DNA of 64,000 nt. Source: Medicago truncatula. Taxonomy: Eukaryota > Streptophyta > Magnoliopsida > Fabales > Fabaceae. Made by a program: the position numbers and the translations under genes. The notes beneath the pieces are model-generated. The model did no database searches. It was not told the DNA's origin and saw only the letters and a program-made list of their open reading frames with translations. Location of the stretch: NCBI RefSeq assembly GCF_003473485.1, contig NC_053046.1, positions 30,457,332 to 30,521,331 of the forward strand, written 5' to 3'. This document shows, one piece after another, positions 1 through 12,203 of this stretch. Each line of letters begins with the position of its first letter. Positions within the stretch are counted from its first letter, which is position 1.

Positions 1-867
1 TTAGTGTTTAAATATATTCGTGTACAAGTGGTTGAATTATAAATTATGTGTGAATATCATCAATTCTAGAATCAAAACTACAATTAATAAAACAAAAAAA
101 AAAACCGCAAATTATTGGTTCAAAATAGAATTAATTTTACTTAACAGAAATGAAATATAATCATAATCAATTTTGGTCCTCTAAAAATTGAGCCAAACAT
201 ACACCTTTTTTTTAATATTTTTTTTACCATAAGTTTAAACATACACGTGCGAGTGTCAAAAAGAACATACAATTGGATAGACCTAGTTTCTTTTTACTGG
301 AATTGTGATATACCTTATTTTCTTTCAAACTTTTTTTTTTTGTGTGAATGGATTATCTTCAATGTGGTTTATCACTATACTATACTATACTATATCAACG
401 ATCTTTTGATGTAACAAACTTGACAAGACAGTAGGGTTTTCTTTTTCTCTTCGGTTACGTAGTTAACCTAAACCTCTTTGCCATCTCTTCCTTTCTTTCT
501 TTTCATTTCAGTTAAAACTCGTTTATATATAACCCATACATTAGTTTGTTACGAAATCAAGAGCTCATGTAAATCCCTCCAGCCTAAGTTCTCAAGGTAT
601 ATTATTCACTTGGTTTTAGTTAACTTATAATAACAATTTTCTTTAATTTTTATATAGTCCAAGAAAAAAAAAATTATTCTATACACTTGTTTTTATATAT
701 CGTTCACACTTGTGATGCAGATTGATGAATGTTTCTATTGTTCATTGGATTTGATTCTTCAGGTACGTGTTGAAAAAATTGGGTCTCATGAATATCTCAA
801 CTAGTTATTGATCAATCAATTTTGAGACTTTTGAAGTTGTCCAATTCTAATTTTTGAAAAGGAGAAA
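1..867. other. AT-rich stretch without a recognisable gene
   Basis: I see no coding region. A TATA-like string near 525-533 lies upstream of splice-like signals (donor-like site after 596, acceptor-like GCAG near 717-720, donor-like site near 762). This could be the 5' part of a non-coding transcript, but none of it is distinctive. Confidence 0.4.
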
Positions 868-956
868 ACTTAGATACAATTGCTTAGGTGTTTTTCGTAT
901 GGTTCTTAAAATCCATAATTAAGAACCATACGAAAAGCACCTATGGAGTTGTACCT
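868..956. repeat. Short foldback element (hairpin, about 90 bp)
   Basis: The arms at 885-908 and 920-943 are reverse complements over 24 bp with one mismatch, around an 11-nt loop. Pairing continues less perfectly outward (TTAGATACAATT against the complement of GTTGTACCTAA). Size and symmetry fit a small MITE or a snapback sequence. No target-site duplication was found. Confidence 0.6.
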
Positions 957-1316
957 AATTTTTATTCTTTTGAAAACTAGGTCAGTCATGATCCTATAAA
1001 TTGTTGATTTAACGTGTTTAGTATAGTTTATACTATCATCATACAAATTTGATTTTATGTATGTGCACTATAATTTGAACATAATTTAGTAGAACCGTAC
1101 TAGTACAAAAAAGGGGTACAACTATGTGTGTAAATAATGCTTCATATCAAGTGAGGAGCGTCTAAATAAAATTTGGGATCTCAAAAAAAAGTTTGGAGAT
1201 TTTAGAGTAACAAATTTATCATGAACACCATGCAACAAATTCAACAAAAATGAAATCTAACTGTGTTTAAAAATTATGGTGGACGTTCCTAGTGATCTAT
1301 ACCTAATCCTTTGTAG

Positions 1317-1652
1317 TTTTTTTTTTTTTTTTAACAAGCCAAAATAAAATATATTACTACCAAAAATGTAATTGTTGCAGTACAAGGTGTGCTAAACAAT
1401 CACAGAAAAAACAATGTCCTGTCAAGAATACAAAGTTGTTAGTCAATGCCCATACATAACAGATGGCTCGACCATCAATTAAGAGTACCAGAGCTAAAAA
1501 CAACATTATTAGCTTTTAACCACCACAAAGATGATGATTTTACTTTGTCTAACATTTGTGGTAAAGAACTCTGCCTGCTTCTGAAAATTATATCATTATG
1601 ATCATTCCATAAGACCCAACTACACCGAAGACAAATCAAATGGAAAAAAGAT
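1317..1652 (-). mobile_element. 5'-truncated LINE 3' end
   Basis: A T-run at 1317-1332 is the poly(A) tail of a minus-strand retroelement. It is followed by a 3'-end motif (GTACAAGGTGTGC) that recurs at the LINE ends near 8940 and 11880. CTTTGTAG at 1309-1316 is repeated at 1653-1660, a plausible target-site duplication. No coding capacity remains. Confidence 0.6.
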
Positions 1653-1660
1653 CTTTGTAG

Positions 1661-3197
1661 TCATGTAATGCCTCACTAAATCTAAAACCGTATTACACAT
1701 AATTCTTTTACAAAAGAAAAAATTGTGAGAAAGTTTTAACAGCCTACACATGACTTCTTGAATATATCAAACTATACCGATGCACTGTTCAAAGAATGTG
1801 GTGATTCAATCTATAGAATCAAATCAATAATATTTACGTGATTTATATAATTCAAGAAAACTCGAATTTCATGTGTCTAATAAAAAAATAAAATTTAAAA
1901 AGATAACTATGAAAAATGAAAATAGAATCCAAACACTTGAACTTATATATCACACACAAGAAACGTGTCCCATGCTTAAAGAGTAAGTTTTATTTTTAGA
2001 GGGAGTAAAGTTATCTCATGCAAATTTATTCTCTACCTAGATACTTTAAAATTTATTATCATTTTGGTACAAGTAGAATCATCTATAGGCTGAAAGTAAA
2101 AAGAAAAAAGAAGAAGGAAAAAAAGTTTAATTAGCCGTGTAAGCCTAACTCATATTATTATGCTATAATGACATTGCTATTTTTGGCCATATTAACCAAT
2201 ATTGGCTCAAGAAACCAACCACACTTGACATACATATTGTTTCTTCCACGTTTTAACTTTTTGATAGAAATCTTTTTAAATGATAAGCACTTTCCTTATT
2301 TAGAATACATTAACTCCTAGTTAAAACTTAGAACGACACCAAACAACAATTCCTTTCACGAAATGTGCTAAGCCATGAATATGCAGACAAATATAAGTGC
2401 TCTGGCGGTGGTAACACTTAGTAATAAGGTGTATTAGTAAACCATTCTTTAAGGATTGTACTCATGTGACATAATCAGGGTCGTTCATAAGAATTCGGAG
2501 GCTCGGCTCTGGAAATGACATTAACCAATTCAATTGTGAGCGGTGATAATATAATCTTTTAAATATATTAATATATGTGTCACAATTGAATTGATCAATG
2601 TTAGTGAAATTCTAACCATAATATCATTGAAGTACAACCTATTATTTAAAGACACATGTTAAAAAAATCAAAAGTAAAGGAGATTATCTTTTATTCTTAA
2701 TAACTGTGAATTATACTGTATTTCTATAATTAAATAAATTTTCATGTTGCTTCTATTTAAAATTAGATCGAGTAAGGGTAATAATAGTAGGTGGAATAAC
2801 TTGTGATATTTGTTGAGACAACTTCTTATCATATATGGTTATAATGTATTTTCAGCTTTTGTTAAGACAACTTCTCATAGCTTTTTTTTGTGATTTCGCT
2901 TAATTTTGTAATTTCAATGCAGGTGGATTAAATTTTTAACCACTTACGGTAACATTTTAAGTATCACTTACTGTTTATATTTTATTTTGGAAGGACCAAG
3001 TGTTGAAAAACCTACAACTTTTTTATTAATTTTTTTTCAGAAATCATTTGTTTATTTTGGGCTGAACATAAACGATTCTTTAACTACAAGTAATGGCATC
3101 CATGTTATTTTTTCTAACTTTTTTCTACTTGTTTTTTATGGAGGGAACTTTTTTCTACTTTTGTTAAGTACTTAAAGTGTTGTTAATGCTGTCTACT
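1661..3197. other. Gene-less AT-rich stretch with a hAT-like terminus near 2477
   Basis: No gene was recognised. At 2477-2515 a short segment (CAGGGTCGTTC, then GGAGGCTCGGCTCT) resembles the reverse complement of the right end of the hAT element at 15050-15559, so it is probably a fragment of that family. The rest is A/T-rich sequence without visible structure. Confidence 0.4.
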
Positions 3198-3324
3198 GTG
3201 AGCTTAACTCAGTTGGTAGGACAATGCATTATTATATGCAGGGGTCGGGGTTTGAACTCCAGACACCCCATTTATTCACGTTATAAGGTGAATTCTAACC
3301 ACTAGATTACCTGACAAAAAAAAA
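3198..3324 (+). mobile_element. tRNA-derived SINE
   Basis: It starts GTGAGCTTAACTCAGTTGG (box A-like), carries a box B-like GGGTTTGAACTCC about 35 bp later, and ends in an A-run at 3316-3324. Copies of the same family lie at 13897-14034 and 37498-37576. This copy has a few mutations in box B, and I could not define its target-site duplication. Confidence 0.7.
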
Positions 3325-3879
3325 TTGTTGTGATTGTTTTTAGGATGATGTTAATCAGTCTCTGGGGTACTAGTTAAGCAACTAAAAATGAAAAGAAAAA
3401 ATAAAGTCAGCATTAAAAGCAACACTTTTTCAAATTTCAGAAAATAAAATACACAATTTCCAAAAAAATATTTCCTTTTATAATTTCTTAACTAGTGTCT
3501 CGGGACACCGATCAACATTTCCCTCCTTTTTATCCTTCCCACGAATAACGGAGAACAACACGTAATGAAAGTAAACAACAAAACCATTGAAATGCTGACA
3601 CAAACTAGTTCTCCTCTAATGCATAGCACCTGTCACCAAATATCTTTATTTTTTTTTTCTTCAATTTATTTGCAGCATTTATTTCTACAACTGACTTTTG
3701 TTTTTATCATAGCAAAACTATTCAAATACCAAGCCAAATAATTATGGCCTCGATCTTATATTTGACCTCTTAATTTCTTGAGTTGAGCTGAGCACAGCAC
3801 ATATAGTTTTTGTCACTCTTCTCATAACAATAATTTTCCATTTTTTTCCTTAAGAGATCACAAAGATAAGTTAAGAAAC
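3325..3879. other. Upstream region of the WAT1-like transporter gene
   Basis: AT-rich sequence before the transporter start codon. No distinct promoter motif beyond weak TATA-like strings was identified. Confidence 0.35.
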
Positions 3880-6800
3880 ATGGGAAACACAGAGAGAATT
3901 GAAAGTATGAAGGAATGGTTCAAATCATCACAAGCACTTCTTAGTATGTTATTAGTGCAAATATTTGCAACTGGGATGCAACTTCTATCAAGAGTCATTT
4001 TGGTTCAAGGGACTTACATTTTTGCACTCATTGCTTATCGACATATTGTTGCTGCTATTTGTGTTGCTCCTTTTGCACTCTATTTTGAAAGGTAATTCAT
4101 TTTCAATTCTATATTTTATTTGCAAATTGTTTCATTAATCTACCTAGTATATATAGTACTCTTTCCCATGCACTTCACTTCCCTTTTTGTTCTGTGTTCA
4201 TGTCTTTTTTATTTCAATTTTTCTCAGCCCTTTAATTTTTTTTCCTCCTATTCACAAACCCTGTTAGTTTCCTAACACAATTTTGATCATCTTTGTAATT
4301 ATTCTCTAAAAAAAAAAACTTCTTCATAATTATAATTTATAACATATTGGGTGTGTTTGCACATATGTTATCTTGTTAGATTATTTTTGTAATTTACCAA
4401 TATGTCACTAACCATTTAATTTGAGGTTGGGTTCGTAGTTAGCTAGTGCATAAGAGATGATTACTCTCTAAGCATAGTTACTTCAAATCATTATTTTTTG
4501 TTTTCAGAAATTGAAAGGGAAATGGTCATATCAATTTTTATTTTTATAAGTTTTTCGAATAATTATTCAAATGTTTTTTATATTCCTCTTTCAAAAAAAA
4601 TGTTTTTATATAACATACATAAATAAGCATATCATAGTAAATACATCATGGCTCATTTAAACACATTTAATAAATTGTTATAGGAAAACATATATAATAA
4701 ACATATCATAGTGCTTTTCTTTAAATGTAAATTATTTTATTTATATATTCTCTCCGTTTCTTTCAATAAGCATCTTTTTGCATTTACAAAAAATGCTAAT
4801 AAAAAAAGTCTCTTATACATATATTAAATATACAAACAAATGTATTTTTGATATAAATGTATGTATCTTTTTTGGGTTAGTCCAAGTGATACGAGTCTAT
4901 GATGATGGAGGCATTATCATGTGGATTGATATTATCAAGATGCAAATTAAGTTGCATATACTCTAGCTAAATATAGTCATTTAATTTTTAAATACTACAC
5001 GTACAAATTTTATGCAGTTCCAGAATATATGGCTTTTCCTTTAATTGCAGACTCGTCTTGTGTATCGTTTTCCTCAGGGTCTTTAATCTACTAGACCTAA
5101 TTTTAAACACAAGACTATTATTAACATTTATTTGTACTAGCTTTTAATCTTCAATTAATTGTATATACTTATGTTTGCAGGGAAAAGGAGAAGAAATTCA
5201 ATTGGAGTGTTTGGTTCTGGCTTTTCCTTAACGGATTAATGGGGTAAGCATAATATTCCAAAATCTGGCCTTAATTAACTAGATCTTTTGATTATTGAAT
5301 CTTAGCTGTTTTCTTTTGATTAGCACCATTTCTAATTTCTAATTACAGTAAAGAAGTGTGAGAAAGTAAAGCTAGCCAATGCCATAATCTAGTTTGTGGA
5401 CCATCGTGCATTTGTAATATACATTTGGCACATTTCGCATGGTAATAAACACGTGGTTTAGCATAAGTTTTTTGTCTCTAATATTGGGAATGAAAGTCAT
5501 GGTACTTTCAAATTTGAAATTGTTGATATTGCATGAATTTTTTTTGAAAATGATTTCCATTTTATGCACAAAACCAATATATACAACACTCACACATTCT
5601 GTACCATGTGCCTTTTAATTCTTACCATCACTATCTGACTTATCATGCAAATATGCAATGTAAAAAAATACATTAGTTTAAGGATTATTTTATTTTGAAG
5701 TGCTAGTCCATGTCAACATCGCAACATCATGATCTGCCATTTTCCTTTCAGCTAACACGTTTCTCACAACATCATTTAAGGAAACAAAAGTAGAAAAATA
5801 AATGTTTATTAGTGTTCTTAGACAATTGTCATAGGGCAGGAACTGGTTAAGAAAGATAAATATTCCAAAATGTCATTTAATGGCAGTCCTAACAAAATCT
5901 CAATATAGTGTTAATATATAGTGCAGCACAAGTGTTAAATCTTATTTGATCGATGTCGATACCTATAAAAAACTTGTGTTATCAGAGATCAAATTTTAAT
6001 AGGCACTGACATCGCTCAATCCCTAATTATCATATGTACATCTTTAAATTTAGTCGCGATTAACTCAAATATTTTCATAATATTTGATAACTTAACAGGA
6101 TGACAATGGCTCTAGGGTTATTCTATTATGGTCTTCGAGACACAACTGCTGCTTATTCAGTCAATTTTCTCAACTTGGTACCTATTTGCACATTCTTAAC
6201 CTCTATAATATTCAGGTATCTAAATTACTTTAAGATAAATTTAATTTAGTTACATAATAAATAAACTAATCTGACATATATAGAGTCATAGATAGATACA
6301 TAAAATTCTGAATAAAAATTACTACAGAATGGAGAATTTGAAGATTGGAACATGGGGTGGTAGAGCCAAGTGTATAGGAGCTATTATGTGTGTTGGTGGA
6401 GCATTAGCAACGAGTCTTTACAAAGGGAAGGAATTTTATATTGGTCATCATCATCATCATCATAGTCACCATTCTGCTGAGATTAGTGCTGTTGCAGCAC
6501 ACAAAACTCGCATGTTTCGTGGCACTTTCTTTTTGGTTGGAGCATGCTGTTCTTACACTGCTTGGTTTATTCTTCAAGTATGTCTCCTCCCATTTTTCAT
6601 GTGATTGTTTCTCTTATTTATTCTTAGCCTGATTCTTTAGGGTATATATAATCCACTATTATTTTTTAATGAATACAAGAGCGTGAAAACTCTGACGGTC
6701 CATGCAGTAATATCTATTATCTAATCGACTCGAGTAATTAGTTTTCACAGTTATACTCAACTGATTCAAATTTTTAAACATTTATTGTGAAACCGTTAAC

Positions 6801-7526
6801 ATATGATTTTTATTCGTATTAAGCATTTATGTTTTCATTGTAAACAGGTAAAATTGGTGAAGGTATTTCCGTTGAGGTATTGGGGAACAATGCTATCATG
6901 TGTTATGGCGGCGATTCAGTCAGCAGTAATAGGCGCATGCGTAAATCAAAGTAAAGAAGCTTGGAGATTAGACTGGAATCTTCAGCTTATTACTATACTT
7001 TACTCGGTAAGATCATTTGCTGAATTATGCTTGGAGCTTGTTTTTTAAACATTGTACTCTGAATTGAATTGAATTTGTGTAGGGAGCATTGGCTACTGCT
7101 GCTACATTTTGTTTACTATCATGGGCAATTACCATTAAAGGACCTACTTACCCTCCGATGTTTAATCCGTTGGCTCTTATTTTCGTTGCCATATCAGAGG
7201 CTATCATACTTGGCGAACCGTTAAGGGTTGGAACGTATGAATACATACATGTCCATCTTCAATATGAAAATGTGTGTTTTAATTATTTGATAATCACTAA
7301 TTCAAGAACCTATAATTTGTGCAGTTTGCTAGGCATGGTTTTGATCATAATGGGATTGTACTACTTTCTATGGGGGAAAAGGAATGAGGTACCACGTTTG
7401 CCTCAAACAAATGTAGCTGCTGCAGAATTATCAACAAGTATGGCTGATCACTCTACTGTTGTAGTGCCAAGTTCTTTTCCAAATGAAAGTGTACATCTTC
7501 ACATTAATAAAACTCAGAAAATCTGA
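3880..7526 (+). CDS. WAT1-related (nodulin MtN21 / EamA-like) membrane transporter
   Basis: Seven exons: 3880-4091, 5181-5243, 6099-6215, 6328-6577, 6848-7006, 7083-7234 and 7325-7526. All introns are GT-AG, phases agree, and they sum to 385 codons (384 aa), the usual length for the plant WAT1/UMAMIT family. The product begins MGNTERIESMKEWFKSSQ and then holds about ten hydrophobic segments in two EamA-type halves. Family signatures include VQIFATGMQLLSRV and FALIAYRHIVA near the N-terminus, YYGLRDTTAAYSVNFLNLVP in exon 3 and NPLALIFVAISEAIILGE in exon 6. Known members move auxin, amino acids or other small metabolites across the tonoplast or plasma membrane; the substrate here cannot be read from sequence. 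Odd feature: a histidine cluster (H171-H176, S177, H178-H179) in the central loop. The hydrophilic C-terminal tail is typical of the family. Confidence 0.93.
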
Positions 7527-8881
7527 ATGCTATTATTACTCTGGTTAATCAAGCTCCTGCTAGCTTCTAAGATGAAAATTAGTTAATATTGATTTATTGC
7601 TATTAATTCTCAGCTATCAAGTATACATACATATTAATCACTTGTGTACTCTACTTTAAACACTTGCTTCCTTTGTTCAAAAAAATAAATTGAAAATGCT
7701 ACCGTTGTTTTTTCTACCTCCGCCACTGCAACAACAACGACAATAATAAGTTATAAAGTTGCGGTAGCAATTACAATTTATAGAAGTGGTGAGGCGTTGT
7801 TGGTGGTGGCTAGCTACCTACGGTGTAAGATCATGGGCAAACAATTGCCGGAGATGCTAGATAAAATTCTGCAAACTAATTCGTCCAATTTTATTATGCA
7901 TGTATTTGGCATTCCTCTTTTAAAATTGACTCAGACCAATAATATTGAGAGATAAAAAATGCAATTAATTAAACCTAACAATATTCTTTAGTGTCTAAGA
8001 ATTCAAATGTTTCTTGTAACTCAAGGTTGCACCATCTTCCAGCTACCATCTCACAATGGAGTTATTTTTGTTTGGCCACAATCCAAAATTAATTTTTTAA
8101 ACGCATACATATAAATATAAAAAATCATATGAGAATGATTTAAGTCACATCGTTTAATTCTTTTCTCTTTTAGTTCTTTTTTATTTATGAGTGTGTGTTC
8201 AAATAAATTTGATAAAATGCATATTGTTCTGTAATCGATTGTGTTCAACGACACAACAAAGACACTAAATTGACTCATCTTTGTCTTTCTCAAACATAAC
8301 CCATATCATAAAATCCACTTATCTCCTACTCAAATACAACCACGAATGACTAGGGCCGGCCCTAGGCATAGGTTGGGGGTGCGACGGCCTAGGGCTCATG
8401 CCGGTAGGGGGACCTTTTTTTTTTTAAGGAGGGGTGGTGTATATAGAAGTATTTGGTTTTTAGGGGTATATATATAGCAAAGTTCACCGACATGCCCAAA
8501 CATTGACATGATGAAGGCTGAGCTGAAGTATATTAATGTTATTTGCTCTTTTGGCGCAATTTGTTATATATATCTTCGTATAGCACAAAGATTTCTATAT
8601 ACACCATGCTTATAAAAAAAATTGATTGTTTTTAATAATGTGTCAAAAAAAATTATTATCAAAGAAATTTGTGATATTTTTTTGAGTCATTTGTTCCTAA
8701 TAATGTGCCTCATTAATATTAAAAATATTTGTGATATTTATTATCCAAAAAATTGAGATAATTTTCATAACAAGCAAATTTTATTTTAGTTGAAAATCAG
8801 CCTACTAGAGAAATTAATCTTAATCTTGTCTTTCAAAGATTAAAAAAAAATATATCAATATAGTAATGTCAACTTTCTTGA
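7527..8881. other. Intergenic stretch with a hAT-like end near 8350
   Basis: No gene. At 8350-8365 there is a GC-rich palindrome (CTAGGGCCGGCCCTAG) followed by G-rich sequence, resembling the termini of non-autonomous hAT elements seen elsewhere in the window. The opposite end was not located. The remainder is AT-rich. Confidence 0.4.
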
Positions 8882-9557
8882 TTTTTTTTTTTTTTGAAGA
8901 AACTAAGCGAAATATATTTGATAAACAATCAATCCCTCAAGCACAAGGTGTGCGAAAGGGAGCTAAAAAGTGTTAATTACAATACAATAAGGCTATAAGC
9001 AGTCATAAAGCAAAAAAAAAAAAAAAAAAAAAAAACAGTCACTACATAACAGTCTGTAAACAACATAAAGGATTTTGTCTCAAAAAGGATAGTAAAAAAG
9101 AATGTGATGTGAAGTTTGCTTTCAACCACGAATACGTTTGAAGTTTAACCCTTTCAATAAGAGCTTCAAGATGATCAAAGTGATTTTGGAAAATTTTTCT
9201 CTTTCGATCTTTCCATATAACATATAAGATCAAAATCCAAATAATAGTAAACGCTATCGTAGAACTCTTTGAGAAGCTACCGAGAGCACAAAACTGATTA
9301 GCATGAGTATTTAAATTGTCATGTAAAACCGTAACAATACAGAGTCAATGTGATATCAAGAGCCATAACCGGCCATAATGGTCACATTGAAAAAATAAAT
9401 GGTCTCTTTCCTCGTCCTTACCACAGAAGGCCGCACAAGATACATTGTTAGCCTCAGGACATTCCTTTTGCGCAAGTTGTCCTTTGTAGCAAGTCTATTC
9501 AGGAAAAGACACCAAACAAAAATATTAACCTTTAACGGAACCGCCTTAAGCCATAAA
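8882..9557 (-). mobile_element. 5'-truncated LINE with zf-RVT remnant and 17-bp target duplication
   Basis: AATGTCAACTTTCTTGA occurs at 8865-8881 and again at 9558-9574, immediately outside the element, so it is a clear target-site duplication. The T-run just inside the left copy is the poly(A) tail of a minus-strand insertion. Translation of 9356-9565 on the minus strand gives AVPLKVNIFVWCLFLNRLA and similar blocks typical of the zinc-binding region that ends plant LINE reverse transcriptases (zf-RVT). The frame is broken and the copy is dead. Confidence 0.85.
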
Positions 9558-9574
9558 AATGTCAACTTTCTTGA

Positions 9575-10338
9575 ATTGATTGAAAAGATTGCATAATTGA
9601 AGTTGATAATGCAATATCATGTGTGACGCATTCATGATTATGAAACCAATATGAGCCACTTTTGGGATCGTGTGGCTCACTCTGTTTTTTTTGTTTGTTG
9701 TTGTTCTTTTTATCAATAGCTGCATTTGACATACGATGTTTTGGGGTGCTAAAATTTCAGTCTACTTCGCAAGTGTTATTGCTCTCTACTTTTACGGTAT
9801 TTTATTTTGTTTTGGTATCTATGAAGTATTTGATTTATTTTTAGATGTTGGCTAAAAAAACATTTAGTTGGTAGTGAAAAGCGATGTAAAAAAATAAAAC
9901 GAAGAGCTAATAAAAACATAACAATGAGCTAATTTTTTTTACAAGATTTCTCACTAAAAAACTCAAAACACTTATGAAATTGCATGATTTAAGATAAAAA
10001 TGAATTACAATGATTCAAGTGAAAATAATACAAGATGTTCCATTGTCACGTTACTCCTCTAAATGACCTTTTATTTACCTTTAAATGTGATTCCATCGTC
10101 ACATTACTATAATGAAAGGTTAAAAAAAAAAAAATTCCCTTTAATCTCATGAAGGGTTAACCAATTTCCTTTTACTATCATGTGAACTCCTTAGTAGGTG
10201 TTCTAAAAGGACAAAAACAACCCTTGATACACTTAAAAGATATTTAGTAATTAATATATTTTATGGAAGAGTTTTTACAACTTCATAAATGCTAAAAAAA
10301 CATTTAATTATTATTAGGAGGGCATGGACTATATACAT
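9575..10338. other. AT-rich intergenic region upstream of the NCR gene
   Basis: No open frame of interest is seen. Several A-runs and one degenerate repeat (GTTCCATTGTCACGTTACT near 10033 against TTCCATCGTCACATTACT near 10090) are present. Confidence 0.35.
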
Positions 10339-10349
10339 TATAAAAAGAT
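10339..10349 (+). promoter_or_regulatory. Putative TATA box and AAAGAT motif of the NCR gene
   Basis: TATAAAA at 10339-10345 lies about 50 bp upstream of the NCR start codon. It overlaps AAAGAT (10344-10349), a motif described as enriched in nodule-specific promoters. It is short and common, so this is only suggestive. Confidence 0.4.
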
Positions 10350-10392
10350 AAAATCATATTCTATTTTGTGCATGCAAAGACGAAAAAAAAGT

Positions 10393-11035
10393 ATGGCTAA
10401 AATGCTCAAGTTTTTCTTTGCTATAATTCTACTTCTCTCATTGTTTCTTGTTGCAACGGAAGTTGGTGGTGGTAAGACATTTTTTTTTATCCTTTTTTAA
10501 TTTCCTTAGTTACTTCATAGTTTGTACAACATCTTTTATCATTCTTTACTAACATTATTTTATTATATTTTGGCTAAAATATGATTTTAGTCCCTGCAAA
10601 TATGCCTCGTTTTGATTTTAGTCCCTGGTAAAAAAAAAATTTGTTTTTGGTTCCTGTAAAATTTTTTGTTTTTGAAAATAGTCCCTGACCCCACTTTTGT
10701 GATGATTTGCATACGTGACACATTATAACTGAACCAATTTTGTAGTTTTTGGTCCCTGCAAAATATTTTGTTTTTAAAAAAGGTCCTTGCAAAATTTTTT
10801 GTTTTTGAAAATAGTCCCTGAAGCAGGGACCAAAAACAATTATTTTTTTACCAGGAACTAAAACCAAAACGAGGCATATTTGCAGGAACTAAAACCATAT
10901 TTTAGCCTTATATTTTTCATCACAGCATATATTGAATGTGAAGTTGATGATGATTGTCCAAAACCAATGAAAAATTCACACCCAGATACTTATTATAAGT
11001 GTGTTAAACACAGATGTCAGTGGGCCTGGAAGTAG
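10393..11035 (+). CDS. Nodule-specific cysteine-rich (NCR) secreted peptide
   Basis: Two exons, 10393-10471 and 10926-11035, joined by a GT-AG intron, give a 62-aa precursor. Exon 1 encodes a signal peptide (MAKMLKFFFAIILLLSLFLV, then ATEVGG), which is the hallmark NCR leader. Exon 2 encodes a mature peptide of about 36 residues with four cysteines, C31, C37, C52 and C57, in the NCR spacing C-x5-C ... C-x4-C. Acidic and basic residues balance, so the mature peptide is roughly neutral. NCR peptides are made in infected nodule cells, sent through the secretory pathway to the symbiosome, and steer terminal differentiation of rhizobia. A 336-bp MITE sits in the intron and makes up most of its length. 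Both splice sites and the reading frame look intact, so the gene could be functional. No second NCR gene was found nearby. Confidence 0.9.
10572..10907. mobile_element. Foldback Mutator-type MITE in the NCR intron
   Basis: The ends are inverted (left GGCTAAAATATGATTTTAG, right complement GGCTAAAATATGGTTTTAG) and most of the 336 bp folds back on itself. A perfect 9-bp target duplication, TTATATTTT, lies at 10563-10571 and 10908-10916. A 9-bp duplication is typical of Mutator-like transposition. The second copy is at 31576-31938. The element ends 18 bp before the NCR exon 2 acceptor. Confidence 0.9.
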
Positions 11036-11822
11036 AATTAGAGCTATACTTTTAGGATAATTTAATTATTAAATTGCCACACAATAAATTATTTTAATAA
11101 GCTTTATGAACAATGCATTTATGACCATGTACTCTATGAGAATGGTAAAACAGTAAACAATATTATTTAGATTGTCTTATTCTCTCTGAAGTTTGGAGGT
11201 ACCGCCATTTTATCCAATTTAGGCATATAACACCTTATTTTCAACACCACCACCTAAAAAAATAAATTTAGTGGTGGGGTAAAAATAATTTTCATCTTAA
11301 TTCAAAGGCTATAATTTTATTTTTATGAAAAAAAATATTATCGCACTTATCATTTTCTAACATTTCAATTTATATTTATTTTACCTTTTAATTATATTTA
11401 ATATACTCAGATTTTTTGCTGGGATTTAAAAAAAAAAAAAAAAGGATCTTAGTTGAGTTTTAGAAGATATGGAAATGTAACCAAAAAAAAAAAAATATGG
11501 AAAACTAGAACGTTGCTAAAAAGTTATAAATAGCTCCTACAGTAAAGAAGTTAATTAATTTGTATATTTGTTGTGTTAGACAAGAATTTTTTAGATTGGT
11601 GATAATGAATCACAATAAAGAGTAAAATCTCAATTACCAGCCACAAATTTAAGGTAATGTTGTTGGAAAAAAAAAACAAGAATGTAAAATCTTTTGCATA
11701 ATGATTGATGCCATTTTATAACAATATATAGAATAATACAAATAAACGTATTGAGAAGAATATAGTAATTATTAGCAAACCATCATTTTAGTCCTTAAAA
11801 ATGTATCAACCGTACCATTGGT
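11036..11822. other. AT-rich region downstream of the NCR gene
   Basis: No gene. A 27-bp sequence at 11519-11545 is repeated exactly at 12177-12203, just beyond the next LINE remnant. Confidence 0.4.
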
Positions 11823-12176
11823 CTTTTTTTTGAACAATCAAAAATGGAATTTATATTAACAAGCTAAGGGCTCTCCCTAGTACAAGGTGTATCAAGGAGA
11901 CCCAAAAAAATTACAGATATACAAAGTCAATCAAGAGTTAGCAAAGACCCAAACAATCGAAGGGTCTTGACCACCACAAATCAGAACTAAAAACAAAAAC
12001 GACATGGCTAGCTTTTAACCACCACAGAGAATGCCACTTGACCTTATCCAATAACTGATCAATGGAACTACCTACATTATTAAACAACCTTTGATTACGG
12101 TCATTCCATATAATTCACACACAAAGCAACTAGACAAGCTGCATAAAAGAGCATCTTGCTCGCAAACCACCCGCTG
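11823..12176 (-). mobile_element. 5'-truncated LINE 3' end
   Basis: A T-run at 11824-11831 followed by TAGTACAAGGTGTATCAAGG is the same 3'-end signature as at 1317 and 8882. The segment GAATGCCACTTGACC...TTACGGTCATTCCATATAA resembles the sequence at 1560-1610 in the first copy. It is non-coding and truncated. The right edge abuts a 27-bp sequence also found at 11519-11545. Confidence 0.55.
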
Positions 12177-12203
12177 AAAAGTTATAAATAGCTCCTACAG
12201 TAA

